Assembly: GCA_030847615.1 (NCBI GenBank)
Contig: JAUMIR010000001.1
Coordinates: 444,842,687 to 444,906,686, forward strand
Direction of reading: 5' to 3'
Origin: Gambelia wislizenii
Taxonomy: Eukaryota; Chordata; Lepidosauria; Squamata; Crotaphytidae
DNA: 64,000 nucleotides
Of this stretch, positions 1 through 11,538 are shown piece by piece (the stretch's first letter is position 1; each line of letters begins with the position of its first letter). Under the pieces are notes generated by a model, which worked only from the letters and a program-made list of their open reading frames with translations, ran no database searches and was not told the DNA's origin. The position numbers and the translations under genes were made by a program.

Positions 1-2795
1 TTCCATTTTGAATCTCCTGTGATTTCTCTATCATCCCAAGCAAAAATACTTCGGGTTTCCATTGAAGACAGACATTCAGAATTTGGTTGATTGTTTGTTG
101 AACTTGAATCCAATATTTTTTTACTTTTTTACATTGCCACCATAAATGATAAAAGGTGCCATTCTTATCCCCACATTTCCAACAAATATTTTGAACACCT
201 TTATACATTTTTGACAATTTGTTAGGGGAAAGATACCACCTAAAATACATCTTATACACATTTTCTCGTAGATCTTGGCTCAATGTTCTTTTCATTTGAT
301 TTATCCATAAGTGTTCCCAATTATCCATACTAATTGTATAGCCAAAGTTTTTTGCCCAGGCTATCATATTAGGTTTAATTGTTTCTTCCTCTGTGTCCCA
401 TTGTAGGAGAAGCTTATAGAGTCTCGTAATCATGTTTTTATTGCCTGTTTCCATAATGGTCTCCCATTGTGATTTCTCGGACATAATTCCACATAGTCTT
501 CCATCCATTTTAAATCTCTCTTTTAACTGCATATGCAAATACCAGTGACAATTTACTCCTTCCTTTTTTATTTCTTCTTGAGATTTCATTGTTTGACTCA
601 CAGCTTCTATTTTAAGGACATCTTTGTATCTTAACCATTGATATGTTGATATACCTTCTCTATTATGAAATGCTTCGTGAGGTGATGCGCATAAAGGGAT
701 TTGGTGAAAAAATCTGATTTTCACCCTCTGCCAACATTTAATTAAGGATCTTCTAATACAGTGATTACGAAAGTTCCTGTCAATTTTATCCTTATCATAA
801 AAAAGGTATGTGTGCCATCCAAAATGATTTCCTTCTTCTTCCATTGCCAATAATTTCTTGTTCTTTAATGTAACCCACTCATTTAGCCACATTAGATAGC
901 ATGCTTCATAATATAATTTAATATTTGGCACATTCAGCCCTCCTCTCTCCTTAGCATCCTGTAATAGTTTCATTTTTACTCTTGGCTTCTTTCCAGCCCA
1001 AATAAAGTTAGATAAATCCGCTTGCCAGTCCTTGAATATTTTTTGTCCAATTTCTATCGGAATATTTTGGAAGAGGAAGATCATCTTGGGGAGAACGTTC
1101 ATTTTTATGATACTTATTTTACCTAACCATGATGTTGTAATTTTCGCCCAATTCTCCAGATCTCTTTTAACCTGCGTCCATAATCTTTTATAATTATTAT
1201 TGAAAAGTTCTTGGTTATTGTTCGTAATATTTACCCCCAGATACTTTACTTGTTTCACTATCTTAAAGCCAGATTGGTCTGCTAATGCACTTTCTTCATT
1301 CTTAGAGAGATTTTTAATTAGGACCATTGTTTTATCCTTATTTATCTTCAGTCCTGTTAGCTCTTCAAATTCTTTTAAAATATTCATCATGCCCGATATC
1401 TCTTCAAGGGGATCACTCAAGGAGATTATTAAATCATCAGCAAACATTTTTATTTTATGATTTCATTTTTGTATTTTAACTCCTTTTATTTCTTCACCCT
1501 CATTTATTCTTCTGCCCAACATCTCCATAACAGTAATAAATAAGAAGGGGGAAAGAGAGCACCCTTGTCGTGTCCCCTTCTGTATTTGGAACTTATCTGT
1601 TTTCTCTCCGTTTATTAGAATTTTTGCTGACTGATTTTGGTATATAGTTTTAATCCATTTTATAAAATTTTCTCCAACCTTTATCTGTTCTAAAATTCCA
1701 ATCAATGCTGTCCAATCTACGTTTTCAAATGCTTTCTCTATATCCAAAAAGATTAACGCCAATTTTTCCGCTTTATGCATTTCATAATGTTCAATCAAGT
1801 TTATGACATGTCTGATGTTGTCTTTCAGGAATCTGTTTGGTAAAAAGCCCCGTTGGTCTTCACTTATCCAAGCACTTAACACTTTTTTCAGTCTATCTAC
1901 CAAGATGGAAGCAAAAATTTTGTAATCCACATTTAAAAGAGATATTGGGCGATAATTTTTGGGATCTTCTGGATCTCTATCTTCTTTGTGGATTAGAGTA
2001 ATGAACGCTTCTCCCCATGATGGTGGATATGATCCTTTTATTATCGCGTCCAGCGTCCTTTTAAAAGGTGACAATAATTGATCACCCAATATCTTGTAAA
2101 ATTTAGGGGTTAAACCGTCCGGTCCGGGAACTTTTCTAGGTTTTAATCTCTGGATCTTTTCTAGTATTTCTGTAACTCTTATTGGATGGTTCAACACTTC
2201 TCTCTGATAATCAGTCAGTTCTGGAATTTGATAATTTTTAAAGTTCTTTTTAGCAGGATTTATTCTCTTACTCCCCTGTTTTTAATATAACTGTTCATAG
2301 TAGTTTTTAAATATTTGTTTTATCTTTGATTGTTCAGTGTAGATGGTCTTTCCTTGCTTCACTTTACATATATAATTTCTTTCTCTGTTTTTTCTTAATT
2401 GGTATGCTAGCCATTTTCCAGGTTTATTTGAAAATTCAAAGCTCCTTTGCTTTAGATATTGAAGCTTTATCCTTATTTCTTCCATTGTATCTTGCGCTGC
2501 TTGTTCTCGAAGTATTTTTAATTCCCTATTCGTTGATTTTTTATGTGGATTAGACTGCAACTCCTTCTCTTTTAGTCTGATTTCTTCTTGTATTTTTTCT
2601 GCTCTTTCTTTCTTCTTCTTCCTCAGGATACTGTTCTGTTGGATAAAAAAGCCCCTCATGACAGCTTTAAAAGAGTCCCAAACTATTGCAACATCAGTCC
2701 CTACATTAGAGTTTTCATCAAAAAACCATTTTATTTCTTGTTTTGCTTTTTGTAAAATATCTCCTTTCTTCACATCCTTGATTGACAGCTAAAAA
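1..2795 (-). mobile_element. L1 LINE, ORF2 3' two-thirds, running off the left edge
   Basis: This is the non-LTR retrotransposon polyprotein that nicks DNA and reverse-transcribes its own RNA. Reading leftward from about 2795, one frame runs through the inter-domain linker, the reverse transcriptase (KVPGPDGLTPKFYK, YRPISLLNVDYKI, QRGFLPNR, the catalytic-Asp block ALIFLDIEKAFENVDW, GTRQGCSLSPFLF, FADDLIISL) and the C-terminal domain with a CCHC-like knuckle (CWKCG...HLWWQC near 140-180). I see only two in-frame stops: a TAA at about 2282 after YYEQLY, and a TGA at 1463-1465 just before FADD. Otherwise the frame is open to base 1. The endonuclease is missing, so the copy is 5'-truncated at about 2795. 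The few lesions suggest a fairly young insertion. The L1 assignment is strong; the subfamily is unknown. Confidence 0.93.
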
Positions 2796-3309
2796 AATAT
2801 ATATCCCGGGACCGTAAACTCATGTAAACAAACAAACAAAAAAACCTGGAGTAGTATATAGTGGGATAAGGTACATATCATGGGATGTGATGCCGTTTAA
2901 ACAATGATCCCAGGATCTCCTGGGATATCAAGTTCAGAGACAAAAATCGTGTAAACAGGGAGGGACATATATGGGATCAAGAAGTCCTGGGATGCCCCGT
3001 GACAAAAACTACCATCTAACTGGCACCCAGGTCGCTTTAATTTTTGTGTTCTCTGTGCATGGAAAGGAAAGGTGCAGCTGGGCAAACCAGCAACCTTACC
3101 TCCCAGCCACTTTTAATTCTTTAGACACAGAATACAGAAACACCTCAGTTGACAAAGCCTCTGACAAAGATGCTTCTTTTTACAAAATCTTTTTATGCCC
3201 CTCTCAGTCCTCCCTTTCTTCTCCCTCCTCTGTTTAGCTGGAAGGGTGTGTGTTTTTTTTAAACAGCATTAGTATTTGGACGATTGGATGGTGAAGGAGG
3301 GCTGGAGAA
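2796..3309. other. Unassigned flank between L1 and an L2 end
   Basis: No gene or recognisable repeat. It contains repeated words around TCCCAGGATCTCCTGGGAT (2905-2925) and GGGATCAAGAAGTCCTGGGA (about 2971), which could be remains of a short palindromic element. The open frames here are short and unconvincing. Confidence 0.4.
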
Positions 3310-3432
3310 ACACAGGCTTTTACTTATTTATTTACTTGCTTACTTATTGATTGATTGAATTTATATCCTGCTTTATCCCTCAATGGGATTTAAGGCAGCT
3401 TACCATAATCTAAAAAGATCAAACTAAAACAT
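3310..3432 (-). repeat. L2-like LINE 3' end fragment
   Basis: A run of TTTATTTACTTG-type tetranucleotides is followed by 'tttatatcctgctttatccc' and a 'gggatttaaggcagctta' block. The same layout recurs near 6880, 22455 and 35632. The 22455 copy leads into an L2-type reverse transcriptase read from the minus strand, so I take this block as the antisense 3' end of that family. Confidence 0.5.
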
Positions 3433-3434
3433 TA

Positions 3435-4910
3435 GTTTGTTGTTGTTGTTAACTGTCCTCAAGTCGACTTCAACTTATGGTGACCCTATGAATAAGACAT
3501 CTCCAAGACCCCCTGTCCTCAACCACTCTGCTCAGGTCCTGCAGGCTCAGGGCCCTGGCCTCCTTAATTGTGTCCATCCCTCTGTTATGCAGCCTTCCTC
3601 TCTTTCTACTGCTTTCCCCCTTTCCTGGCATTATTGTCTTTTCTAGTGAGTCATGTCTTCTCATGATGTATGACATCATGATATTCTCATGATAAAGTAT
3701 GATGGTCTCAATTTAGTCACCTTGGTTTCCAGGGAGAGTTCAGGCTTAATTTGTTCTAGGACCCATTTATTGGTCTTTTGGGCAGCCCATGGTATCCACA
3801 GAACTCTTCCCCAGTACATCTAAAATGAGGTTTTTTCCCCCATCAGCTTTCTTCACAGTCCAGTCTCACTTCCATACACGGTGATGGGAAAAACAATGGC
3901 TTGGACAATCCTAACTTTAGTGCTCAGTTTTATATTTTTGAACTTTAGGATCTTGTCTAGTTCTTTCATAGCTGCCCTTCCAAGTCCTAGTCTTCTTCTG
4001 ATTTCTTGGCTGCAATCTCCATTCTGATCAGTGATTGATCCAAGCTATGGGAAATCTTTAACTATTTCAATTTCCTTGTTTCTAGATTGAATTTACTTAT
4101 ATTCTCCCTTGTCATTATTTTTGTTTTCAGTAAGCCAGCCTTAGCACTTTCTTCTTTGACCATCTTTAGTAATTGTTCCAAGTCTTTGTTGTTTTCTGCT
4201 AGTAGTTCTGCTAGTATCATATGCATATCTTATCTTGTTGATTTTCCTTTTTCTGATCTTCACTCCTCCTTCCTCCATCTCTAAAGCTGTTCTGCATAGG
4301 ATATTTTCTGCCTACAATTTGAACAAATATAGTGATAGAATGAAGCCTTGCCTGACCCCCTTTCCAATTTGGAACCATTTTGTTTCTCCATATTCTGTTC
4401 TACTGGTAGCCCCCTGTCCTGGGTAGAGGTTATGCATCAGAACAATCATAATGCACATGCTGATTTTCTTCTGAAATTCCCTGTTGTGCTCCATTATCTA
4501 GTGTATGTTTGCAATGTGATCCCTAGAGCCTCCTCCTTTCCTGAACCCAGCTTGCACCTCTGGCATGTCTTGCTCCATATATGGAAGGAGTTTTTTCTGC
4601 AGAATTTTGATTATGACTTTGCATGCATGGGAAATTAATGCAATGGTCCTGTAGTTACTGCAATCTTTTATGTCTTCCTTTGGGGGGGGGATGGGAATGT
4701 ATATTGATCTTTTCCACTCTGTGGGACATTGCTTTGTTTTCCACATTTGTTGGAAGGTTTTAGTTAGAACTAAGACTGATTCTGTCTTTGTAGGTTGTAG
4801 CAGTTCTATTGGTGATTTATTCTTCCCGATTGCTGCTTTCACTTCACTTTCCAAAATTTGGGGTTCATCTTCACATGTTTCTTCTTCTCCTCATCTTTTC
4901 ATCTCTTTTA
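3435..4910 (-). mobile_element. BovB/RTE LINE, 3' half of the reverse transcriptase, decayed
   Basis: The minus strand shows BovB landmarks in order. NYRTIALISHACKVIIKIL, MPEVQAGFRKG and RDHIANI lie at 4498-4854, then IVLMHNLYPGQ and FQIGKGVRQGFILSLYLF at 4312-4494. A C-terminal RRHDSLEKTIMPGK and DRGSWRCLIHRVT lie at 3470-3679, and the BovB tail is at the left end near 3435. The copy is broken by frameshifts. The active-site block reads RYAYDT near 4215, where the family has YADD, so one catalytic aspartate is lost, and the frame shifts just after it. The copy is 5'-truncated near 4910. Squamates are a classical host group for BovB, which fits the rest of the window. Confidence 0.92.
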
Positions 4911-4941
4911 TCTCTCTCTCTCTCTCTCTTTTTTTTTTTTA
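4911..4941. repeat. (TC)n plus poly-T tract
   Basis: About nine TC units followed by a T run, sitting at the junction between the truncated BovB 5' end and a SINE tail. Confidence 0.85.
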
Positions 4942-5020
4942 CAACCAATACCACCTCAGAAATTCATGGGGGTCTCTGTAAGTCAACAGATGATTTGAAG
5001 GTACACACACATGCACACAT
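4942..5020 (+). repeat. SINE 3' tail (5S/Sauria type, BovB-like)
   Basis: The stretch 'aattcatgggg ... gtaagtcaacagatgatttgaagg' matches the tail of the better preserved 5S SINE at 29783. Only the tail is present, so it is a 5'-truncated copy. Confidence 0.65.
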
Positions 5021-5937
5021 TTTAGACTTATAGGTATATTTTGTTCCATTGTTGTAGGTGAACTGAAGTAAGGCCTCTTGAGATGGGCAAATTTTAAAAC
5101 AAGATAGTGAAACATAGGTGCTGCAGCAGAGTTCTGAACTGGGAAAATAACACCTGTTTAATTTGGAAGGGATTCTCAACCCAGGGCCCTGTAAATATGT
5201 TGGACTACAGCTCCAATAAATCACCACCCACCATGGCTAATTGCAATTCTGGCTGAGGTTTATGTGATTTGTAGTTCAGCCAAGATATCTGAAGGACATT
5301 GGATTGGTGAAGGCTGAGCTAAATCATCTCCTTTCCATTTAGAAATTCCTCTTCTCCAGAGGCATGCAGCTACTTCTTTTGCAATACTGATAAACACTAC
5401 CAATTATTTGACTATCATATCCAAGCTTTGGCTGTGATCAAGTTCAAAACGATCTTGTTCCACTGGCTTCAACAAGACTTCCATATGAATAACTACTTCT
5501 GTATTCTTTTTTTAAAAAAATGGCAATACAGCCATTTTGCTATGACAAATCCACATCTGCACACACCTACCAGTGACCAGAGCTTGAAAAAGTTCCATAT
5601 TTGGACTGTAACCCTGCTAGCCCAGTGATTGTGGGTATTGTATTCCAAGAAATTAATGTACTCAGGTTCTGCCAGTGAGTCATTCAATCATCATCTTGGT
5701 TCCAAACTGAACTACAGGAGTGCAGCAGCTAGTCTCATGGAGTCTTTTCTGTTTCTTCCCCCATTCCTCTCCTCTTTTTTGGTACAGCCTGACTTCACAA
5801 AGAGAAATGTGCATCTGTTTTTCTCTTTGCCAATAATCTGTGATCATTCTTTACTGTTTGTGGAAGATGCATAATAGAAAGAAAGCATAGAACCAGTTCT
5901 TTGGGCAGATAAGATATGGGTCTATGAACTGGAAAGC
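5021..5937. other. Mostly unassigned; contains a palindromic repeat at 5183-5300
   Basis: At 5183-5300 the phrase 'ttggactacagctcc' and its inverse 'tgtagttcagcc' form loose inverted arms around a 'caccatggctaattg' centre. The same words recur at 6478-6572, so this is a dispersed, probably hAT-like, non-autonomous element. I see nothing else supportable here. Confidence 0.4.
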
Positions 5938-6339
5938 ATGACTGTCATAAAGGACTGCCAGTATGGTAAAGTGCAAATAATTTCACACTCCCTTCTGAAC
6001 AGAGATGTTATGGGTGAATGCTCACACATTGCAAAGCCTAATACCCAATTACCAGCTACAAATGATCTTGGTTCCTTCTCTTTTATAAATTGCACACAAC
6101 AAGGACTCTGGGCAGCAATATCAGCTAATTCTCCTGCAAATGCAGACTTCTTAGAAAATCACCTGCTGTCAGCTTTAGCTTCCTCTACTTCTTTCTCTTA
6201 CAACTGCACATCAGAAGTCAATTGTGTGAGAAGCTCATTGCAGAAGAGACTGAGTAAGCAACTTAAGAGACCTTTTCATTCCTTGCCTTTTTCAAAGAAT
6301 CCTACTGATTATGTGCATATGCGTATCCAAAGACTTTAA
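5938..6339 (+). other. Unassigned 133-codon open frame
   Basis: An ATG-initiated frame of 133 residues with no recognisable domain, signal peptide or membrane segment. It is rich in Ser, Asn and Leu and has no good flanking splice sites or poly(A) signal that I can see. I do not recognise it; a chance open frame is the simplest reading. Confidence 0.15.
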
Positions 6340-6477
6340 GGGCTACAAAAGAAGGAGTGAGCAAAGGCAGCATCTGATTCTACCATTATCCTTCAGAGAA
6401 TTCAGTATCAAAGATAGTGAATCCTAGGATTTAAGGACTTACAAATTGCCTTGTTAGGCCAGCTAAAGCAGCCGCCC

Positions 6478-6572
6478 CTAACAGGGTACTCCTCAGTGTG
6501 CTGGATTACAAAATCCATCATTCAAGCCACTATGGCCAATGGAAGTTGTAGTCCAGCATATCTGGAGGGCAA
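6478..6572. repeat. Palindromic dispersed repeat, second copy
   Basis: 'gtgctggattacaaaatcc' and 'agttgtagtccagcata' form inverted arms around 'cactatggccaatgg', as at 5183-5300. Probably a hAT-type MITE; no target duplication could be fixed. Confidence 0.45.
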
Positions 6573-6879
6573 CAGGTCATCAATGACTGGATTAAAGATG
6601 TCACCATTCCTATGCTTTGTCTTCAATAGCAGCTGCAACTAGAAGCATAACAGGGATACACTAATCCTGACTGAGACCAACAAGTCACTCATTTCTTTCT
6701 GAAACTGTAACATGCTTCCCTTTAATTTTAGGTTCTGGTAGCCCAAATTAGAAAACCACAACCTTTTTCATCATGTATATGATTTTAGTTGCCTTTTTCA
6801 GTTACAAAATCAATTATGCCATTTATGAGAAGAGCAACCAGAGGTGCACACATTATTCTAATTGTGGGAACACCATAGA

Positions 6880-7150
6880 GTTATCTATTTACTTATTCAT
6901 TCATTTATTAAATATGTTATCCTTTCCTTTATCAGGGAATCTCAGGCTAATGTACAATACAAATCATTTATTGAAACAAGATAAAAAATATATTAATCAA
7001 GACAACATTTAGAATGGCTTTAACAACTACAACAATTTAAAACCATACAAATGCACTCTTTACAGTAAATTAATCTGTGGCTTTAATAAATAGCTATGTT
7101 TTGGCATGGCACTGGAAAGAAACCAACATTGGTGGCATCCAGATCTCAAG
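6880..7150 (-). repeat. L2-like LINE 3' end, abutted by CR1
   Basis: It starts with the tetranucleotide-rich block and 'aatctcaggctaatgtac', as in the 22455 copy. It ends with 'tatgttttggcatggcac ... ctcaaggggagggca', matching positions 23411-23480 of the larger L2 copy. A sense CR1 3' end follows directly. Confidence 0.55.
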
Positions 7151-7151
7151 G

Positions 7152-7425
7152 GGAGGGCAAATAGCAATCAGAGCAACACATCTAGGTTCAAACTACAGGA
7201 AAAGAGATTCCACCTAAACATTAGGAAGAACTTCCTGACAGTAAGAGCTGTTCAGCAGTGGAATACACTGCCTCGGCGTGTGGTGGTGTCTCCTTTTGGT
7301 TTTTTTAAACAGAGGCTGGATGGCCATCTGTCGGGCTTTGATTGGTGTTCCTGCATGGCAGGGGTTTGGACTGGATGGCCCTTGTGGTCTCTTCCAACTC
7401 TGTGATTCTATGATTCTATCTGAGA
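7152..7425 (+). mobile_element. CR1 LINE 3' end
   Basis: The plus strand encodes the end of CR1 ORF2 ([20 protein letters not shown], then RLDGHLSGF). It finishes with the diagnostic tail of GATTCTATGATTCTAT repeats near 7408-7423 instead of poly(A). It is a 5'-truncated copy of about 270 bp. Confidence 0.9.
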
Positions 7426-7565
7426 AGATCCTGTCCCCAGTCCTCCCACTCTGTGTTCCCCCAATGGTGGGATGGAGAGGAGAACCCCTTCTGCAGACCT
7501 CAGTTCTCAGGCAGGTATGCTGCCCTTAGTCCTGTGCAGGGCAGGATATAAATAAGAAGATGACA

Positions 7566-8045
7566 AGGGCCATCCAGTCCAATTCTTTGCCATGCTGGAA
7601 TACACAATCAAATCATTCCTGACAGATGGCCATACAGTCTCTGTTTAAAAAAAAAACCTCCAAAGAAGGAGACTCCACTGCACTCCAAGGCAGTATATTC
7701 CATTGTCGAACAGCTCTTACCATCACGAAGTTCTTCCTAATGTTTAGGTGGAATTTCTTTTCCTGTAGTTTGGACCTATTGCTCCATGTCCTAGTCTCTG
7801 GAGCAGCAGAAAACAAGCTTGCTCCATCCTCAGTACGACATCCCTTCAAATATTTAAACATGGCTATCATGTCACCTCTTAACCTTCTCTTTCCCAGGCT
7901 AAACATACCCAGCTCCCTAAGCTGCTCCTCATAGGGCACAGCTTCCAGACCTCCCACCATTTTGGTTGCCTTCCTCTGGACACATTCCAGCTTCTCAATA
8001 TATTTCTTGAATTGTGGTGCCCAGAACTGGACACAGTATTCCAGG
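7566..8045 (-). mobile_element. CR1 LINE 3' part, left piece of a copy split by a hAT
   Basis: The minus strand from 8045 to 7613 keeps an open frame for the CR1 C-terminus (PHLEYC-like start, KLECVQRKATKMVGG, LGMFSLGKRRLRGDMI, FHLNIRKNFVMVRAVRQWN). The copy is cut at 8038-8045 by ATTCCAGG, the target duplication of the hAT at 8046. The matching CR1 continuation resumes at 11888. Confidence 0.9.
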
Positions 8046-9280
8046 CAATGGTGGACTGGCCATGGTGTCAGCTTACCCAATGACAAGTGGGCCCTGCGGG
8101 CCCCTGATGAAGTGGGCCCCTTGCACACCCAGCACATACGCTCCTTCCTGGGTCCTATGGCCTCCCACTCAGCTTCCTCTGCTGTTTCAGAGGAACATTC
8201 AGGTGTGGGTGAGCCATTTAAATGCTGCCCGCCTCTTGTTTGCCTGGTCAGAGAAAAGGAGAGGTGGGGAGCATAGCCAAACAGCAGAGGGAAAGCTCAG
8301 GCGAGGCCTTCTGTAGAGTCACTCTGCAGTGGAAAGAGCTAAGCCTGGTTTCCTCAATGGTGACAAAGTGGGGGGGGGTCTTGCTAGATTGCCCTCCCTG
8401 TCACCTGCAACAAGTAGGTCGTGCTTAAAAAAAATTCTATGATCTCTGTGAACGGATGGACTAATTGATTCAAATATTCCTGATCTCCTGATCAATGGAA
8501 AAGCAGTGGTGCTGCACAGAGACAATTCAGAGCAACACCTGGATTTTTTTGTGGTAGCGATTCCTATCTCCTTAGTAGTTCCCATGAAGACAGAGAGCTG
8601 AGAGCAACTGTTCTCTCCCCCCCACACGCACACTTTTTCTTTTCATAAAAATAATTTACATTTATCTAGCCATGTCCTTAGTATTGAGAGGGTCTGTCTG
8701 TATTGATTTCCCAAAAGTTTGTCATATTGAGTCTGTAGAGCAAAAGACCTAGTCTGCCAAAATATGTCTGTGTCAGAGAAAGCTGAGAGATATAACTGTA
8801 CTTGTTCCAGCTTAGCCAGAAGCCCAGACACATAGAAAAGATGCTATGCTTGAAACAAATAGTATGGGTTGTCTTCTGAAATCAAAGACAAGGTCTTCCC
8901 TGCTAGCTAAATTTAGTACACAATAGTTCATTCATTTAACCTAGGCAAGTGCCTGAAGTTATCTCCTTCTGGGCGCACTGCCCAGTTCAGCTGCCTAAGG
9001 TATCAAAATAAGAAAACACATAGAGCTGACAAATGATTTCTGTTGTCTGTTTAGTAACCACTATAATACACATGCCCAGTGCTGTAGATTTTTTTGGGTT
9101 CTGTTTCTGTGTAATAAAAAGCCTGTGTGCCTTTAATTCTTTGGCACAGTTTGGCAGGAATGATCCCCCTGTGTCATTTTTGCTAGCAATTAAAGAGTCA
9201 TCTGAGTTGAAAACCTGGACTTTTGAGCTTCATTTATTTGTTACCCAGATAGACCTTAACAGTATCTGCCACCTGAATTA

Positions 9281-9729
9281 TCTCTATATATAATTCTCTT
9301 GGGTATGTTGCCTTTCCCAGTGTGCTCAGGAAACACACCCAACCCACGCCCAACCAATTACCACCAACATGCAAATTTCCTCTTCACATCACAATCCACT
9401 CAATCTGCATCACTGCCTCACAAGGGCCCCTCCCTCCTCTCCCTCCCTCAGCCACTCACCAGTCACGGACTGTGATATCAGGCAGTCAACCGGTGGCGGC
9501 AGCAGGATGCTGCTGCTGCCACTGTGCCAGAGCCAGGCAGTCAACTGGCAGTGGCTGCAGTAGGGTAACACAGTGAGTCACCCTCAGCAATTCCAGGAAA
9601 AGTGTGGAATGCTGAGCAAGGGGATGAGGAATTTAACCCCACTAGCCTACCTTACAGGGTTGTTGTGAGGTCTACTGGGCATTTTGGGGGGCATTTTTAA
9701 ATGGTGCATGGTACAACAGGTTCAGCTAG
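9281..9729 (+). mobile_element. Possible non-autonomous Helitron inside the hAT
   Basis: It starts TCTCTATATATAATTCTCTT after an A and ends ...GGTTCAGCTAG before a T. That fits the A|TC...CTAG|T rule for Helitrons. A weak hairpin (CATTT-TT-AAATG) lies about 25 bases before the end. The GC-rich interior differs from its surroundings. There is no coding capacity. This is inference from the ends only. Confidence 0.35.
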
Positions 9730-10104
9730 TTTTAATTAATGTATCTTGATCAGGGATGGAGGCTAAGGATACAAAACCAAAACAAACTGTTCTTTTGTTG
9801 TGCTCCATCCTTCATTTATTATCATCTGCCCCAATAAGTCTTCAAAAAGTATTTCATTCTTATGGAACTATTAACCAGTTTCCCCATATACAGACCAGAA
9901 TGTGGACATGGCTAGTCTGGTAGTTTACTGTTGATCAGATGAAAAGAAGGAAGGAGTTTCATGGCACACAAAGGACTAAGAGAGTCATTTCAGCACATTA
10001 AGCTGTCTCCATGAATCAGCAAAGATCAAGTTATATTGGGATTGTTTTCTTTTGCTTTGAACTTTGATGTATTAAAGCTATTGCCTAATAATGGTGAGAA
10101 TATG

Positions 10105-10995
10105 GCTTCCAGTGGCAATAAGTATAAAATTTGTAGCACTTGCCCAACGTGTGTACTAAAAATTCTGGTGTCCAACAGACTTCATGACAAGGCATCTAAT
10201 AACCTTTATGAACTTTATAAAGTTGTCTGCACGCTATCAGTTACTCAAGTCAACGGCCTTTATCAGACGTTCCCTTTAAAGCGTTCTTTTGCTGGCATTA
10301 AAAAAAAAATATCTAATTTTATGCCAGCAAAAGAATGCTCCCACCCTCCGCACTTACCTCTAATCCTGGCAAAGGCAGCTCCAGCAATGAAAGAGGAACT
10401 GAACGGAGCTCCGCTCACTTTCTCCTTTGAAACCCCATGAAATGTCGCAAGACTTCATCGCACGGGAAATTCACAAACAAAAACAAACAATTACAATAAA
10501 AAGGTTTTTAAAAGCACAAAAACACACTTTAAAACTTAAAAGTAATGCAGGGAGGGTCATAAAAAGTGTCTCACTTACCTGGATGTCATGATCATACCCG
10601 GAAGTGTTCATGCCAGACCAGCCACTGATGGGCTAAGTACAGGAGGGGAAAGACACAAGGTTTCACATGCTGGCTATGCCGGCAAAAAAATCTCAGGGGT
10701 GATTGATTGACGGCTTAAGCCGGCAATTAAAAAGTATGGGATTTTAAGGGGACCTAACCGCGAAAGGGCAACATCATCTGAGACGTGCACTCTTTTGCAG
10801 TTATGTGGCGTTGTTATGACGCCATATTTGATGTGTCTGATAAAGTCCAATGTGAGAGGACATTTTCAAAGCTAAAGATCATAAGGACAAGGCTAAGAAA
10901 TTCACTGTCTGAGGAGAACTTACTATATACTATATGCATTGAAAAAGAACTGGATGCAGAAGGAATTATTGGCAGATTTGCACAATCATCTATTG
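10105..10995 (+). pseudogene. hAT transposase C-terminal remnant, split by a MITE
   Basis: Two pieces of one frame belong together: ...KASNNLYELYKVVCTLSVTQV (to about 10250) and CERTFSKLKIIRTRLRNSLS with EENLLYTICIEKE (about 10850-10985). This is the hAT C-terminal dimerisation region, with the CERTFSKLK block typical of the ZMYM/TTF-type hAT transposases that bind terminal repeats and excise the element. The two pieces are separated by the MITE at 10255-10848. The 3' end is then cut by a hAT MITE at 10996. A one-base loss at the junction puts the halves out of frame. It is the transposase remnant of the host hAT at 8046-11887. Confidence 0.8.
10255..10848. mobile_element. Non-autonomous TIR element, copy 1 (594 bp)
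   Basis: Terminal repeats GGCCTTTATCAGAC and GTCTGATAAAGTCC are inverted copies of each other apart from one base. The interior matches 12262-12834 throughout ('tgccagcaaaagaat', 'ggcagctcc', 'cttacctggatgtc', 'ttatgtggc'). A small inner palindrome, 'cttttgctggcat ... atgccagcaaaag', lies near the left end. Flanks AAC/AAT hint at a 3-bp target duplication. The superfamily is not settled. Confidence 0.75.
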
Positions 10996-11538
10996 CAGTG
11001 GTTCTTACCTTTTCTTTACCAGGGACCCCCTTTAAATATCTTTTGTTGCTGTGGACACCCAAGACTTAACTCAAGATTTAAAACCATAATAATAATAATA
11101 ATAATAACAAAACCTGATAATAATACTAATACAATTACACCATCCATTAAACCTTCCCTTGGAGGCACTGGAGGGATGGGGAGGATTTTTTCTGCTTCTG
11201 CAGTGGAATGCACTTGGAGTGTGGTGGAGACTCCTTCTTCAGAGATTTTTAAACATCTGTCGGGAGTGCTTTGATCGGGTATTCTTTCATAGCAGGGGGT
11301 TGGACTAGATAGCCCTTGTGGTTTCTTCCAACTCTATGATTTTATGATTCCTGCAAGTTTGTGGCTGGGGTGGATTGAATGGCAATGTACAGGTCAAGCC
11401 AGCTAGCCAGCCTTTACCTTGGTTCCTGTCATGTGGCCACTTTACTGCAGGCAGGAGGTGGGCCAAGCAGCCCTCAAGCCTTTGCAGACCCACTGTAGAA
11501 CTCCTGGGGGTCCCCAGACCACAGGTTAAGAACCACTG
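10996..11538 (+). mobile_element. hAT MITE, copy 1, with a CR1 end nested in it
   Basis: Ends CAGTGGTTCTTACC and GGTTAAGAACCACTG are hAT terminal repeats. The 8-bp flanks ATCTATTG (10988-10995) and ATCTAGTG (11539-11546) differ at one base. The interior includes 'ccagggaccccctttaaatat', an (AAT)n run and 'aaccttccct', shared with the copies at 47365 and 47947. A CR1 fragment (11199-11350) interrupts it. Confidence 0.88.
11199..11350 (+). mobile_element. CR1 LINE 3' end, nested in the hAT MITE
   Basis: It begins at 'cagtggaatgcacttgg' (CR1 VRQWN region) and ends with the CR1 tail 'ctctatgattttatgattc'. Other copies of the host MITE lack this block, which fixes the insertion point. Confidence 0.8.
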
